Source: JARICQ01 sp964527205
GTDB taxonomy: Bacteria > Bacillota > Clostridia > Tissierellales > Tissierellaceae
Direction: 5' to 3'
Length of the DNA stretch: 64,000 nt
Assembly (NCBI GenBank): GCA_964527205.1
Contig: CAZGQG010000005.1
Location: 19,573 to 83,572 of the forward strand
Numbering within the stretch: position 1 is the first letter of the stretch; each line of letters opens with the position of its first letter. Under the pieces are notes generated by a model that saw only the letters and a list, made by a program, of their open reading frames with translations, was not told the DNA's origin and searched no databases. Below are positions 8,780-17,057 of the stretch, piece after piece. The position numbers and the translations under genes were made by a program.

Positions 8780-10156
8780 TTATACACTTATCTTTTCACT
8801 TTTCTCTGTCTTATCTATTGTTTGCTCCCAAATTCTATTAGCTACTGGCTCCCATTTATCCGCTGCATCCTTACATTTACCACATAGATCATAGACATCT
8901 TCTGGGTTTTCCAAGTCTGTTGATTTGGCATTCGCCCTTACAACCATATCCCCTAACTTACCATTATTATCCAGTAGAGGACATGGTCTAAGTTGATTTT
9001 CATTAAAGGGTTGGTTTTCCTTATACTGCATAAATAATGGTCCCTTTAATGCTTCTAATAGGGTCTTTTCATGTATATTGGAATCTGAATAATGTATAAA
9101 GGCACAAGGTTCAACATCCCCATTTGCATTGATGTGTAAGTATCTTCTACCTCCTGCTATACAACCATCTACATATTCTCCATCATTCCAAAAATCTATA
9201 GTAAATATTGGCTTTGTAAACCTAAATTCTCTAATTTGATTGTACATATACTCCCTTTGTTCAGCAGTAACCATGAGTTCAGGTACTGCATTTATACCTA
9301 CAGGCATATATGTAAAGAACCATGCAAACTTTGCTCCCTTCTCTATCATATCATCAAAGTATTCTTCACTGCCCATTACTTCTGTATTTTCTCTAGTATA
9401 ACAACAGGATATTCCAAAGGGCAATCCCTTGTTTTTTAAAATTTCCATGGCCTTTATTACAGCCTTATATGTTCCTTCTCCTCTTCTAAAGTCTGTTTCT
9501 TCTTCAAAACCTTCAACAGATATGGCTGGAACAAAGTTCTTAACCCTTAAAACTTCATCAGCAAATTCTTCATCTATTAGGGTACCATTAGTGAATGCTA
9601 AAAACACACAATCCGAATGCTCTTCACATAAGCTAATTATATCTTTCTTTCTCATTAGTGGCTCTCCCCCAGAATATATATACATGTATATTCCAAGTTC
9701 CTTCCCTTGATTAATAATATCGTCTAATTTTTCATAACTCATGGAAAGCTTGTTTCCATAGTCCGCTGCCCAGCAACCTGTGCATTTCAGATTACAGGCT
9801 GAGGTTGGATCCATAAGTATAGCCCAAGGTACATTGCATCCATGCTCTTCTCTTGCCTGCTTTTCTTTTTCCAAGCCTAACATAGCTGAATTAATTAAAA
9901 AGTTCTCGAACAAGGTCTTTCTTACTCCATCATCGATATCAGTATATAATTCATCAATATACTTATACCAATGTCCATCCTGGTCTTCAATTAAATCCCT
10001 TACCACTTCTAATTTAGATGAAACGTGTCCCTTTCTATCGATTTTCTCAACCCAATCAACTATCTTGGGAACGTTTGCTTCTGGGTCTGCATCCAAGTAA
10101 TTTAGAACCTGCCTTAATCCAAAAGCCTTTACCTGATTTACCACTCTATTATTCAT
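8780..10156 (-). CDS. Radical SAM protein with C-terminal SPASM-like cysteine region
   Basis: 458 residues. The radical SAM motif CxxxCxxC is intact (C121, C125, C128 in ACNLKCTGCWAADYG), followed by the SGGEPL glycine motif. An N-terminal ~110-residue helical domain precedes it. The C-terminus carries further cysteines in an auxiliary-cluster arrangement (CIAGGRRYLHINANGDVEPC...RPCPLLDN...LCGKCKDAA). The substrate is not known; related clostridial proteins are annotated only as radical SAM/SPASM. It is transcribed with the VTT membrane protein and divergently from a cysteine-free homologue at 10386. The start could be an ATG at 10156 or a GTG at 10159. Confidence 0.85.
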   Translation of the reverse strand: MNNRVVNQVKAFGLRQVLNYLDADPEANVPKIVDWVEKIDRKGHVSSKLEVVRDLIEDQDGHWYKYIDELYTDIDDGVRKTLFENFLINSAMLGLEKEKQAREEHGCNVPWAILMDPTSACNLKCTGCWAADYGNKLSMSYEKLDDIINQGKELGIYMYIYSGGEPLMRKKDIISLCEEHSDCVFLAFTNGTLIDEEFADEVLRVKNFVPAISVEGFEEETDFRRGEGTYKAVIKAMEILKNKGLPFGISCCYTRENTEVMGSEEYFDDMIEKGAKFAWFFTYMPVGINAVPELMVTAEQREYMYNQIREFRFTKPIFTIDFWNDGEYVDGCIAGGRRYLHINANGDVEPCAFIHYSDSNIHEKTLLEALKGPLFMQYKENQPFNENQLRPCPLLDNNGKLGDMVVRANAKSTDLENPEDVYDLCGKCKDAADKWEPVANRIWEQTIDKTEKSEKISV

Positions 10157-10249
10157 CACAACAATCACTCCTTCTTGATTTGGACTCTAATAATAGCTTA
10201 TATCTCCTTCTCATCTTAATTATAAAATATATAGGCCTGTATTTCATGG

Positions 10250-10268
10250 GACAAAAATATTTTCTGTC
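10250..10268. promoter_or_regulatory. Imperfect palindrome GACA-N11-TGTC in the divergent promoter region
   Basis: Sequence reads GACAAAAATATTTTCTGTC, with outer half-sites GACA/TGTC and partly symmetric A/T centre. It lies between the radical SAM gene and its divergent homologue, with a TetR-family regulator two genes away. It could be an operator; this is inference from position and symmetry only. Confidence 0.35.
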
Positions 10269-10385
10269 TTAAAACTTCACAAAATCCTTGTTTTGTAACA
10301 TTTTGAGACAATAGGGTTAAATGTCTATTTACTCTTATAGAAATATGGATTATTATTTTATTAGTAGATGAAAGGAATGATTAAG

Positions 10386-11408
10386 ATGATCCGCAATGAT
10401 ATAAATATAAAAATGATCCAATCTGCAATAGATAAGGGAATTGCTGACATAGAGGATGATCCAAAAAGAGGTATAAGGAATTTAGTTGACCTAGCCAATC
10501 ACTTTGCTAAGAGTCCCTTTCAAAGGGATATAACAAGCTTAATGCAGTCTATCTTAGTTAACTTGGAGAGTCCATACTATGACCTGGTCTTAGATCTACT
10601 GGCTAATGTAGATCAGGAAATATTAAAGTGCTTTGGTATAAATCTTGCTTATAAGGGCTGGACCTATGGGGCTAAAAAAATTCGTAAAAACGAAGAGAAG
10701 TTCCAGACTAATATTCCCTGGACTCTTATTTTTGATTTAAGAAAAAATATAGAAGATCCACTCCCAAAGAATGATATTGAAAAAATTATTAGAGAGGGTA
10801 AGGAGTTAGGAATATATACCTATAATGTTTTTATAAATAATCTTAAGGGGATTCATAGTATTATAGAAGCTAATCTTGATTGTGCCTTTATACTCTTTCT
10901 TCCCCCTTCCGCCATTAAATCTGAAGATCTGAGAAGGATAAACTCATATAAGAATACTTGTTTTTCTCTTTACTATGAACCTGGAAGGGATTTGCAGGCT
11001 TTTAATAAAAGCATCCAAGTCTTAGTCCAAAATAAATCTTTATTTACTATATATTCTTATGCTAAGGAAGACTATAGTAAATACATCCTATCTGATAATT
11101 GGATAAAAGATCTCCATAAAAAGATTCCCTTTCAGATCTTTATAGATCCAGAGGGGTCTGATAATAAATCCCTTCCAAAAATCCAGGATTACATTTTTGA
11201 TTCTAGGACAAGTCAAAAGTATTCCATATTTTTAATAGACTTATATAAGGATATTACTCGTATTAATATGAATATTTCAAACAAGTCATCTATACTAACT
11301 ATCAAGGAAGATGGCTATATCTACAATAATGACCTATCCTATATGACTAGCTTAAACATTAGAGACTTATCTTTAAAGGAGATTTTCTCAAATATAAAAG
11401 AAGAGTGA
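10386..11408 (+). CDS. Degenerate radical SAM homologue lacking the [4Fe-4S] cysteines
   Basis: 340 residues, homologous along its length to the divergent radical SAM gene: N-terminal helical domain, then IPWTLIFDLRKN where the relative has VPWAILMDPTSACNLKCTGC, then EGKELGIYTYNVFINN matching QGKELGIYMYIYSGGE, and a C-terminal ILTIKEDGYIYNNDLSYMTS matching YLHINANGDVEPCAFIHYSD. The CxxxCxxC motif, the GGE motif and all SPASM cysteines are gone, yet the frame is open for 340 codons, so this looks like a non-catalytic partner rather than decay. The ATG at 10386 has AAAGGA nine bases upstream; ATG at 10368 is an alternative. Confidence 0.75.
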   Translation: MIRNDINIKMIQSAIDKGIADIEDDPKRGIRNLVDLANHFAKSPFQRDITSLMQSILVNLESPYYDLVLDLLANVDQEILKCFGINLAYKGWTYGAKKIRKNEEKFQTNIPWTLIFDLRKNIEDPLPKNDIEKIIREGKELGIYTYNVFINNLKGIHSIIEANLDCAFILFLPPSAIKSEDLRRINSYKNTCFSLYYEPGRDLQAFNKSIQVLVQNKSLFTIYSYAKEDYSKYILSDNWIKDLHKKIPFQIFIDPEGSDNKSLPKIQDYIFDSRTSQKYSIFLIDLYKDITRINMNISNKSSILTIKEDGYIYNNDLSYMTSLNIRDLSLKEIFSNIKEE

Positions 11409-11418
11409 ATTTAACCTC

Positions 11419-11973
11419 TCACTCTTCCTTTATATCCTCAACAACTTTAAATGCAATTCCCTCTATTGCGGTTCTAGTGAATTGGACAAATTTCTCTGGA
11501 GTGATGTCCTTTTCTTCAACCAACCATCTTGTAATGGCCATTCTAGTTGCATCGGCAAAATATGTAGAAAAGAACTCCTTGTCCTCATGACTATCAAATA
11601 TATTTCCAAAATTTAAATGCATAAAGGATTCTAAAATCTCTATAAAATAATCTGAAAAGGAATTTTGTCCCTTTTCCTTTAAAGCATTCCTATAAAAGGC
11701 CTTATTTTCATATAGGTAGTAGCAAACTGTTTCTAAGAGCTCCCATATATCCTTTGAATGTGTTTTATTTACAAGAGAAACAAATTCAGTATAAAATATC
11801 CAATTTACTAGGTCATATTTATCCTTAAAATGATAATAAAAACTTTTCCTACTTAAATTACAAGCTTGGGTTATATCTGAAATAGTTATTTTACTCATAG
11901 GTTTTTCTTCCATTATCTTTTTCATGGAATCAGCTAAGGCTAATTTAGTAATATCATTACTTGACATAGACAA
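11419..11973 (-). CDS. TetR/AcrR-family transcriptional regulator (DhaS-like)
   Basis: 184 residues. The N-terminal helix-turn-helix is typical: LADSMKKIMEEKPMSKITISDITQACNLSRKSFYYHFKDKYDLVNWIFY (~12-60). The C-terminal ligand domain resembles the TetR_C family seen in DhaS-like regulators of Firmicutes (DATRMAITRWLVEEKDITPEKFVQF). It is convergent with the radical SAM homologue, whose stop is 10 bp away. A palindrome upstream at 12022-12044 could be its own operator. The ligand is unknown. Confidence 0.88.
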   Translation of the reverse strand: MSMSSNDITKLALADSMKKIMEEKPMSKITISDITQACNLSRKSFYYHFKDKYDLVNWIFYTEFVSLVNKTHSKDIWELLETVCYYLYENKAFYRNALKEKGQNSFSDYFIEILESFMHLNFGNIFDSHEDKEFFSTYFADATRMAITRWLVEEKDITPEKFVQFTRTAIEGIAFKVVEDIKEE

Positions 11974-12021
11974 TCACCTATTTTCTATATTTATCTACTT
12001 ATATAATATAGGGATTTTATA

Positions 12022-12044
12022 AATAAGTCAAAAGATGTCTTATT
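12022..12044. promoter_or_regulatory. Inverted repeat upstream of tetR, candidate operator
   Basis: Half-sites AATAAGTCA and TGTCTTATT separated by AAAGA, nine base pairs with one mismatch. It sits 49 bp upstream of the TetR-family start and next to the peroxiredoxin terminator. The TGTCTTA half resembles the right half of the palindrome at 10250-10268. No binding data; inferred. Confidence 0.4.
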
Positions 12045-12045
12045 A

Positions 12046-12091
12046 AAAAGATCCTCTCCCCTCTTAAATAATTAAGGGAATAGGATCTTTT
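12046..12091 (-). terminator. Terminator of the peroxiredoxin gene
   Basis: Outer stem AAAAGATCCT / AGGATCTTTT with an inner TTAA/TTAA pairing. It lies 22 bp after the stop at 12113, and the minus strand continues into TTTTTAATAAG. Confidence 0.8.
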
Positions 12092-12112
12092 CTTTAAATC
12101 TTGTATTTTAAA

Positions 12113-12577
12113 TTATAAGTTTGATATGCTCTCAAGTACTTGGTCAAAATCAGGTATGTTTGAAATTTCATAAACTTCTACCCATTCAACTATTCCTTCT
12201 TCATCTATCAGTACATTGGCCCTTCCTGATGCATTCATATCTTCTACAAAGATACCATATGCCTTTGATACTTCTCCTAATGGATTGTAATCCGATAACA
12301 TTTGTAGCTTGCTTATGTTTATTACCTTGGCCCATGCTGATTTAGAAAATTGTTGGTCAACATTAATTCCAAATGGTACTATATTTTTATCTATGAACCT
12401 ATCATAGTGGAGCTCTAAGGCTCTCATATGATCTAGTCAACCAGCTGTCCATGCTAATGGATGCCATGATAATAGTACTTTCTTGCCTTTGAAGTCTTTT
12501 AAACTTACTTCCTCCCCATTATGATCTTTCAATGTGAAGTCTATGGCCTTATCTCCTACCTTAATCATATCTTTCAT
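12113..12577 (-). CDS. Peroxiredoxin (AhpC/TSA family), probable selenoprotein with Sec at the peroxidatic position
   Basis: Read through one in-frame TGA (12437-12439) the gene encodes 154 residues: MKDMIKVGDKAIDFTLKD, then VLLSWHPLAWTAG-U47, then LDHMRALELHYDRF. The peroxiredoxin active-site motif PxxxTxxC is present as P40LAWT44AGU47, so TGA sits exactly at the peroxidatic cysteine. The rest is a standard thioredoxin-fold peroxiredoxin (GINVDQQFSKSAWAKV, YGIFVEDM) with no cysteine at all, so there is no internal resolving thiol. The start at 12577 has GGAGGG seven bases upstream. TGA is an ordinary stop elsewhere in the window, so recoding would be local. A sequencing error or nonsense mutation is the alternative. 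Confidence 0.8.
12401..12432 (-). promoter_or_regulatory. Candidate bacterial SECIS hairpin in the peroxiredoxin mRNA
   Basis: Starting 5 nt after the UGA, the RNA can fold AUCAUA/UAUGAU, a symmetric 3x3 internal loop (UGA/CAC), then GAGC/GCUC closing a CUUAGA loop. Position fits a bacterial SECIS, but the apical loop lacks a clear GU, so the match is weaker than the one in copA. Confidence 0.45.
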
Positions 12578-12659
12578 CTATATCCCTCCATACTAGTTAG
12601 TTACCCTAGTCCATTAGCATTAAACGATTTATTCAATTTTTCAAGATTTCTATAAACTA

Positions 12660-14405
12660 TTAAAGCTCTTTCATTTGCTCCTGATACATGCTTTTGTAGA
12701 AACCATTTTCTTCCATTAGAGATTCATGATCTCCTCTTTCTATAATCCTCCCCTTATCTAAAACAATAATCTTATCTACATCTTTTATAGTAGAAAGCCT
12801 ATGGGCAATTATAAAGGTGGTACGATTTTCCTTTAGCTTTTCTATACCCCTTTGAATAAGCTTTTCCGTTTCCGTATCCACATTGGAAGTTGCCTCATCA
12901 AGAATTAAGATCTTTGGATTTCTTATATAGGCTCTAGCAAAGGAAATCAATTGTTTTTCTCCTTGACTAAGGTTGTTACCTTTTTCAAATATTCTTTGTT
13001 CTATACCTCTTTCCACCAAGGCCTGTCCTCCCACATCTATAAGGGCCTTTTCTATATCTTCATCTGTATACTGGTCACTGTCTAATTTAATGTTATCTTT
13101 TATATTTGTTTCAAAGATAAAGGCCTCCTGAAGTACAACTGCCATATGTTCTCTTAGAGAGTTTCTATTTATATCCTTAATATCTCTACCATCAATGTAT
13201 ATATTTCCAAGTCTAGCTTGGTAGAACTTTAGGATTAGATTTATTATTGTACTTTTCCCACTTCCAGTTGATCCTACAAAGGCTATAGTTTCACCACTAT
13301 CTATTTCAAAGTTTACCCCCTTTAGGACATCTTCCTTATCATAGGCAAAGTAAATATCTTCAAATTTAACATGTCCTTTTACATCCCTAAGATCCCCCTG
13401 GCTTTCATCTAATGTTTCCAACTTTAGCAAGTCGAAAATATGGGTGGCAGAGGCGTAGGATTGCTCTAGTTCTCCAAATCTAGTTACTACAGTGCTTATG
13501 TTGTTAAAGATTTTAGTAACATAATCTATGGTAATATACATACTACCAACTGTAACAGCATAAATACCAGTTATCCTTCCAATTCCAAAATAAAGGAGAA
13601 CAAGAAGTGTCCCAAGATATCCTACAATATCAATGGCCCTATATCCACCATAACTCCTTACCTTGGTCATTTCTATATTGGTCTTAAATATATTTTCATT
13701 TATATGGTCAAATTCTTCTTTAATATGGTCTTCCCTATTTAAGGCCTGGATTATCTCCATATTTTGTATGTTCTCATTTATACTTGAGTTTATTTCACCT
13801 ATATAGTTCCTATTTAATGTTGTATACTTTCTAGTTTTCTTTCTCAAATCATTAAATATAAGATAGATTAGAGGTAAGAGTACTAGGAGCATAAGGGCTG
13901 CAAGGAAATTCCTTATTAGAATCATGCTATATAAACTTACAATCATTATACTTGAAGCCACAAGATCTGCTAAGATCAAACGAAACATAATTTTTAATTT
14001 ATTTGTGTCATTGGTAATCCTAGATACTATGCTTCCTGAGGGTATACTATCAAAGTAGGATATGGGAAGCTGGGTAACATGACTATAAACATCCTTCTGT
14101 GCACTAAAGGCTATATTGTTTGCTGCCTCCTCAAAGGATACTAGGGCTAAATTACTAAATAGTCCGCTTAGTAGATATACAAGCAAGTATATTAATAAGA
14201 GTAGTAATATTGAAATAAAATCCGCCTTTTTTAAATCGATTTTAATATAGTTGTTTAATATAAAACCAATTATTAAGGGTCCTATAATTTCCATAGCTGT
14301 TCTCACAAGAGAAAGGAGCAGACCTATGGACAATGATTTTTTTTCATTCTTTGCATATTCTTTTAGTTTCTTACTTGCTAGTTGGTTTCCTTTATTATTC
14401 TTCAT
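12660..14405 (-). CDS. ABC exporter half-transporter, canonical site subunit
   Basis: About 581 residues: an N-terminal six-helix ABC transmembrane domain (~20-315) and a C-terminal ATPase with Walker A GSTGSGKST, signature LSQGEKQ, Walker B ILILDEATSNVD (catalytic Glu present) and the H-loop IIAHRLST. The start at 14405 (MKNNKGNQL) overlaps the upstream half-transporter by 11 bp. Together they form a heterodimeric type IV exporter like BmrCD or TM287/288. Such pairs export lipids, drugs or peptides; the substrate cannot be told here. Confidence 0.92.
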   Translation of the reverse strand: MKNNKGNQLASKKLKEYAKNEKKSLSIGLLLSLVRTAMEIIGPLIIGFILNNYIKIDLKKADFISILLLLLIYLLVYLLSGLFSNLALVSFEEAANNIAFSAQKDVYSHVTQLPISYFDSIPSGSIVSRITNDTNKLKIMFRLILADLVASSIMIVSLYSMILIRNFLAALMLLVLLPLIYLIFNDLRKKTRKYTTLNRNYIGEINSSINENIQNMEIIQALNREDHIKEEFDHINENIFKTNIEMTKVRSYGGYRAIDIVGYLGTLLVLLYFGIGRITGIYAVTVGSMYITIDYVTKIFNNISTVVTRFGELEQSYASATHIFDLLKLETLDESQGDLRDVKGHVKFEDIYFAYDKEDVLKGVNFEIDSGETIAFVGSTGSGKSTIINLILKFYQARLGNIYIDGRDIKDINRNSLREHMAVVLQEAFIFETNIKDNIKLDSDQYTDEDIEKALIDVGGQALVERGIEQRIFEKGNNLSQGEKQLISFARAYIRNPKILILDEATSNVDTETEKLIQRGIEKLKENRTTFIIAHRLSTIKDVDKIIVLDKGRIIERGDHESLMEENGFYKSMYQEQMKEL

Positions 14406-16134
14406 TGAACCTACCCCTTGCTGACTGATTTTCAAACTGCTCACTGTACCATTTCCCATTCTCTATTAATTCCTCGTGGCTGCCTCTTTCAACTATCCTT
14501 CCCTCTTCTAAAACTATTATCTCATCAAGATCCTTGACCTGACTAATCCTATGACTGGATATAATACTTGTCTTTCCCTGTCTCTTCTTCCTTATATTAT
14601 TGATAATATTTCTCTCTGTTGTCCCATCAACTGCACTCATGGCATCATCTAGGATTAAAATCTCAGGATCTTTTATTAAGGCTCTTGCAATTGCAATCCT
14701 TTGGTTTTGTCCACCTGAAAGAGATACACCTCTCTCTCCACAGAGAGTATCTAAGCCTTGTTCAAAGCTGGATAAATCTTTTTCAAAATCAGCAAGTCTA
14801 ATTGACTCCATAAGCTCTTCATCACTGGCATCTGCTTTGGATAATTTAATATTATCTCTTATACTTTTTGAAAATATCATATGCTTTTGCGGCACATAAC
14901 CTATTAAGGCTCTAATGCTTGAGCCAGTGTAGCTATCTAGAGGCTCACCACTAATCATTATAGCATCCTTTTCCATAGGATAGAGATTTAAAATTTGCTT
15001 TAGGAGAGTAGATTTACCAGATCCAGTTTTACCCAAAACTCCTAAGGATCCACCTTTTTTAATTCTTAGATTTATACCTTCCAATACATTTTCCTTGGAT
15101 GAAGGGTATCTAAAACTATGATTTATAAATTCTATATCTCCATTTTTTTCTAGACCTACTGCATCTTCTCTATCTACAATATCTTCTCTATAATCTAATA
15201 CTTCCTGTACCCTATCCATAGATGCATTGGCCTGTTGTTTTAAATTAATAAAATTTCCAAAGGCATACATTGGCCATACCAACATATTTAAATAATAGGT
15301 AAATGAAACTAATTGACCTATGCTTATCTCTCCCCTGGATATTAGAATTGATCCATAGCCTATTCCAATAATAAAGGTAAAGGCAGGTATTATTCTCTGA
15401 ACCGGTGTTAGTAGGGCTTGGTATTTTACTACATCCATATTCTTATCTAATAAAATTTCTCCATTTTCTTCAAACTTATCCCTTCTATATTCCTGCAGAT
15501 TATAGACACGGGCAATTCTTATACCTTCTACATCTTCAAGAACTGATGTATTTAGATTGTCAAAGGCTCTTTGTACCTTGGCCCATCTTGTATGGATCTT
15601 ATTTCCTATTAGTATACTGAGATAAGCTAATAGGGGAAGGGGTACAATAGCTGCCAGGGTCAATTTCACATCTACTACAACCATCATCATTATTATAATA
15701 ATGAAGGGGAATACTGTGGAATCAAATAAACTTAGGGTTCCTATACCAGCAAAGTTACTTATGCTGTCTACATCATTTGTAGATTTTCCCATAAGGGACC
15801 CTGTAGAATGCTTCTCAAAAAACTTAAGAGATTGGCCTAGGAATTTTGACATAAGATTATCCCTGGTCTTATAGTCTATTTCATTGCCTGCCCTAAAGGT
15901 AAAGTAGGCCCAGGCCATGGCAAAGAAATATTTTACAATTATAAAAAACAAGTCTATTGCTAAAATAAGAAAAAATGTATTTAGTCCTATTGAATCTTCA
16001 AATATCATATCCGTTAATCTACCTGTTATATAGGGAGGTATTAAGCCAACTAAATTGCTTAGGGATAAAAAAACTATTGCTAAAATATATTTATTTTTAT
16101 AATATGAAATAAACCACCAAAATTTCTTAAACAT
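14395..16134 (-). CDS. ABC exporter half-transporter, degenerate-site subunit
   Basis: 579 residues with six transmembrane helices and an ATPase domain: Walker A GKTGSGKST, signature LSGGQNQR, Walker B ILILDDAMSAVD. The residue after the Walker B Asp is Asp instead of the catalytic Glu, as in the degenerate site of heterodimeric exporters. The H-loop is SSHRIS. A GGAGG site precedes the ATG. It is co-transcribed with the partner that overlaps its stop. Confidence 0.92.
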   Translation of the reverse strand: MFKKFWWFISYYKNKYILAIVFLSLSNLVGLIPPYITGRLTDMIFEDSIGLNTFFLILAIDLFFIIVKYFFAMAWAYFTFRAGNEIDYKTRDNLMSKFLGQSLKFFEKHSTGSLMGKSTNDVDSISNFAGIGTLSLFDSTVFPFIIIIMMMVVVDVKLTLAAIVPLPLLAYLSILIGNKIHTRWAKVQRAFDNLNTSVLEDVEGIRIARVYNLQEYRRDKFEENGEILLDKNMDVVKYQALLTPVQRIIPAFTFIIGIGYGSILISRGEISIGQLVSFTYYLNMLVWPMYAFGNFINLKQQANASMDRVQEVLDYREDIVDREDAVGLEKNGDIEFINHSFRYPSSKENVLEGINLRIKKGGSLGVLGKTGSGKSTLLKQILNLYPMEKDAIMISGEPLDSYTGSSIRALIGYVPQKHMIFSKSIRDNIKLSKADASDEELMESIRLADFEKDLSSFEQGLDTLCGERGVSLSGGQNQRIAIARALIKDPEILILDDAMSAVDGTTERNIINNIRKKRQGKTSIISSHRISQVKDLDEIIVLEEGRIVERGSHEELIENGKWYSEQFENQSARGRFNEE

Positions 16135-16181
16135 AAATCCTCCTTGTTACTATAGTGTTATAAGAACTAATACCATAGAAA

Positions 16182-16230
16182 AGGATTTTCAGACTCTATT
16201 AAGAAAAATTTGAAACAGTCTGAAAATCCT
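16182..16230 (-). terminator. Terminator of the enoyl-CoA hydratase/amidohydrolase transcript
   Basis: 14-bp perfect stem AGGATTTTCAGACT / AGTCTGAAAATCCT with a 21-nt loop, followed on the minus strand by TTTTCT. It also insulates the ABC exporter operon downstream. Confidence 0.82.
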
Positions 16231-16277
16231 ATTTTTATTCTAATCTATCCTAATCTAATATAGAATATCATATCATA

Positions 16278-17039
16278 TTATTTTTTATTTTTCTTCAAAA
16301 ACTTTTGAACTTCCTCCTGAGCTGAATCCAAGGTGCAAAGATTTGCAAAGTGATAATTAGTAAAGTCTAAGGCATCCCTGTAGTTCATATCTTCAATTTG
16401 ATAAAAGGAACTTTTACCTAATTGCATGGCTATAGGGTTTTTATCAGCTAGTTTTTTAGCATATTTTTTTGTCTCTTCTATTAGATCTTCTTCTGGAACT
16501 ATCTTATTGATTAGACCTATATTAAGGGCCTTTTCCGCCCCAATAATATCTCCTGTCATTATTAATTCAAGGGTTCTTTTTCTACCTAAGCTCTTTAATA
16601 GGGGTACTGCTGGACCCATGCAAAACAATCCAACATTAATAGCTGTGGCACCAAATTTAGCAGTATCACTAGCTATAGCCAAATCACAGGCTGCAACTAG
16701 GCCTATACCATTGGCAACCGCTATTCTTTGAACAGAAGCTATTACAGGTTTGTCCATCTCAGCTATGGTTATATTCATCTCTTCCATAAGCCTAACCCAG
16801 TCTAGATATTCCTCCATTGACTTTCCATCTACATAGTTTATATCTATACCTGTGCAAAAATTCTTACCCTTGGCATTGATTACTATTACATTTACCTCTG
16901 GATCTTCATCCATCTCCCTTAGGGCCATATTTAATTCCTCTGCCATTTCAATATTAAAGGTATTGTTTGCCTCTGGTCTATTTAGGCTAATAGTAGCAAC
17001 CTTGTCTTCTATTGTATTTATTATAGAATTATAAGCCAT
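16278..17039 (-). CDS. Enoyl-CoA hydratase/isomerase (crotonase) family protein
   Basis: 253 residues with the crotonase fold: oxyanion-hole segment NFCTGIDINYV (~60-70) and the second oxyanion region IAVANGIGLVAACDLAIAS (~107-125). The usual catalytic glutamates of enoyl-CoA hydratase are not evident: the second region reads AINVGLFCMGPAVPLL where hydratases have PE and GGT. The chemistry may therefore differ (isomerase or other CoA ester). It sits 18 bp downstream of two amidohydrolases in one probable operon. GGAGG precedes the ATG. Confidence 0.82.
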   Translation of the reverse strand: MAYNSIINTIEDKVATISLNRPEANNTFNIEMAEELNMALREMDEDPEVNVIVINAKGKNFCTGIDINYVDGKSMEEYLDWVRLMEEMNITIAEMDKPVIASVQRIAVANGIGLVAACDLAIASDTAKFGATAINVGLFCMGPAVPLLKSLGRKRTLELIMTGDIIGAEKALNIGLINKIVPEEDLIEETKKYAKKLADKNPIAMQLGKSSFYQIEDMNYRDALDFTNYHFANLCTLDSAQEEVQKFLKKNKK

Positions 17040-17057
17040 GATAATCCTCCTTTTTAA

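Noticed and set aside
10386..11408. The cysteine-free radical SAM homologue as a pseudogene
   Set aside because: It has a good start site, a 340-codon open frame and retained homology at both ends, so loss of the cluster motif looks selective.
12113..12427. A 104-residue stand-alone protein starting at an internal ATG of the peroxiredoxin gene
   Set aside because: It lacks the active-site half and a ribosome binding site. Homology and frame continue upstream across the TGA to a good start at 12577.
14600..14899. Plus-strand open frames opposite the ABC exporter and other minus-strand genes
   Set aside because: They are antisense shadows of well-supported genes and have no family similarity or ribosome binding site.
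14395..16134. Catalytic Glu-to-Asp change as an inactivating mutation
   Set aside because: It is a known property of the degenerate site in heterodimeric ABC exporters.
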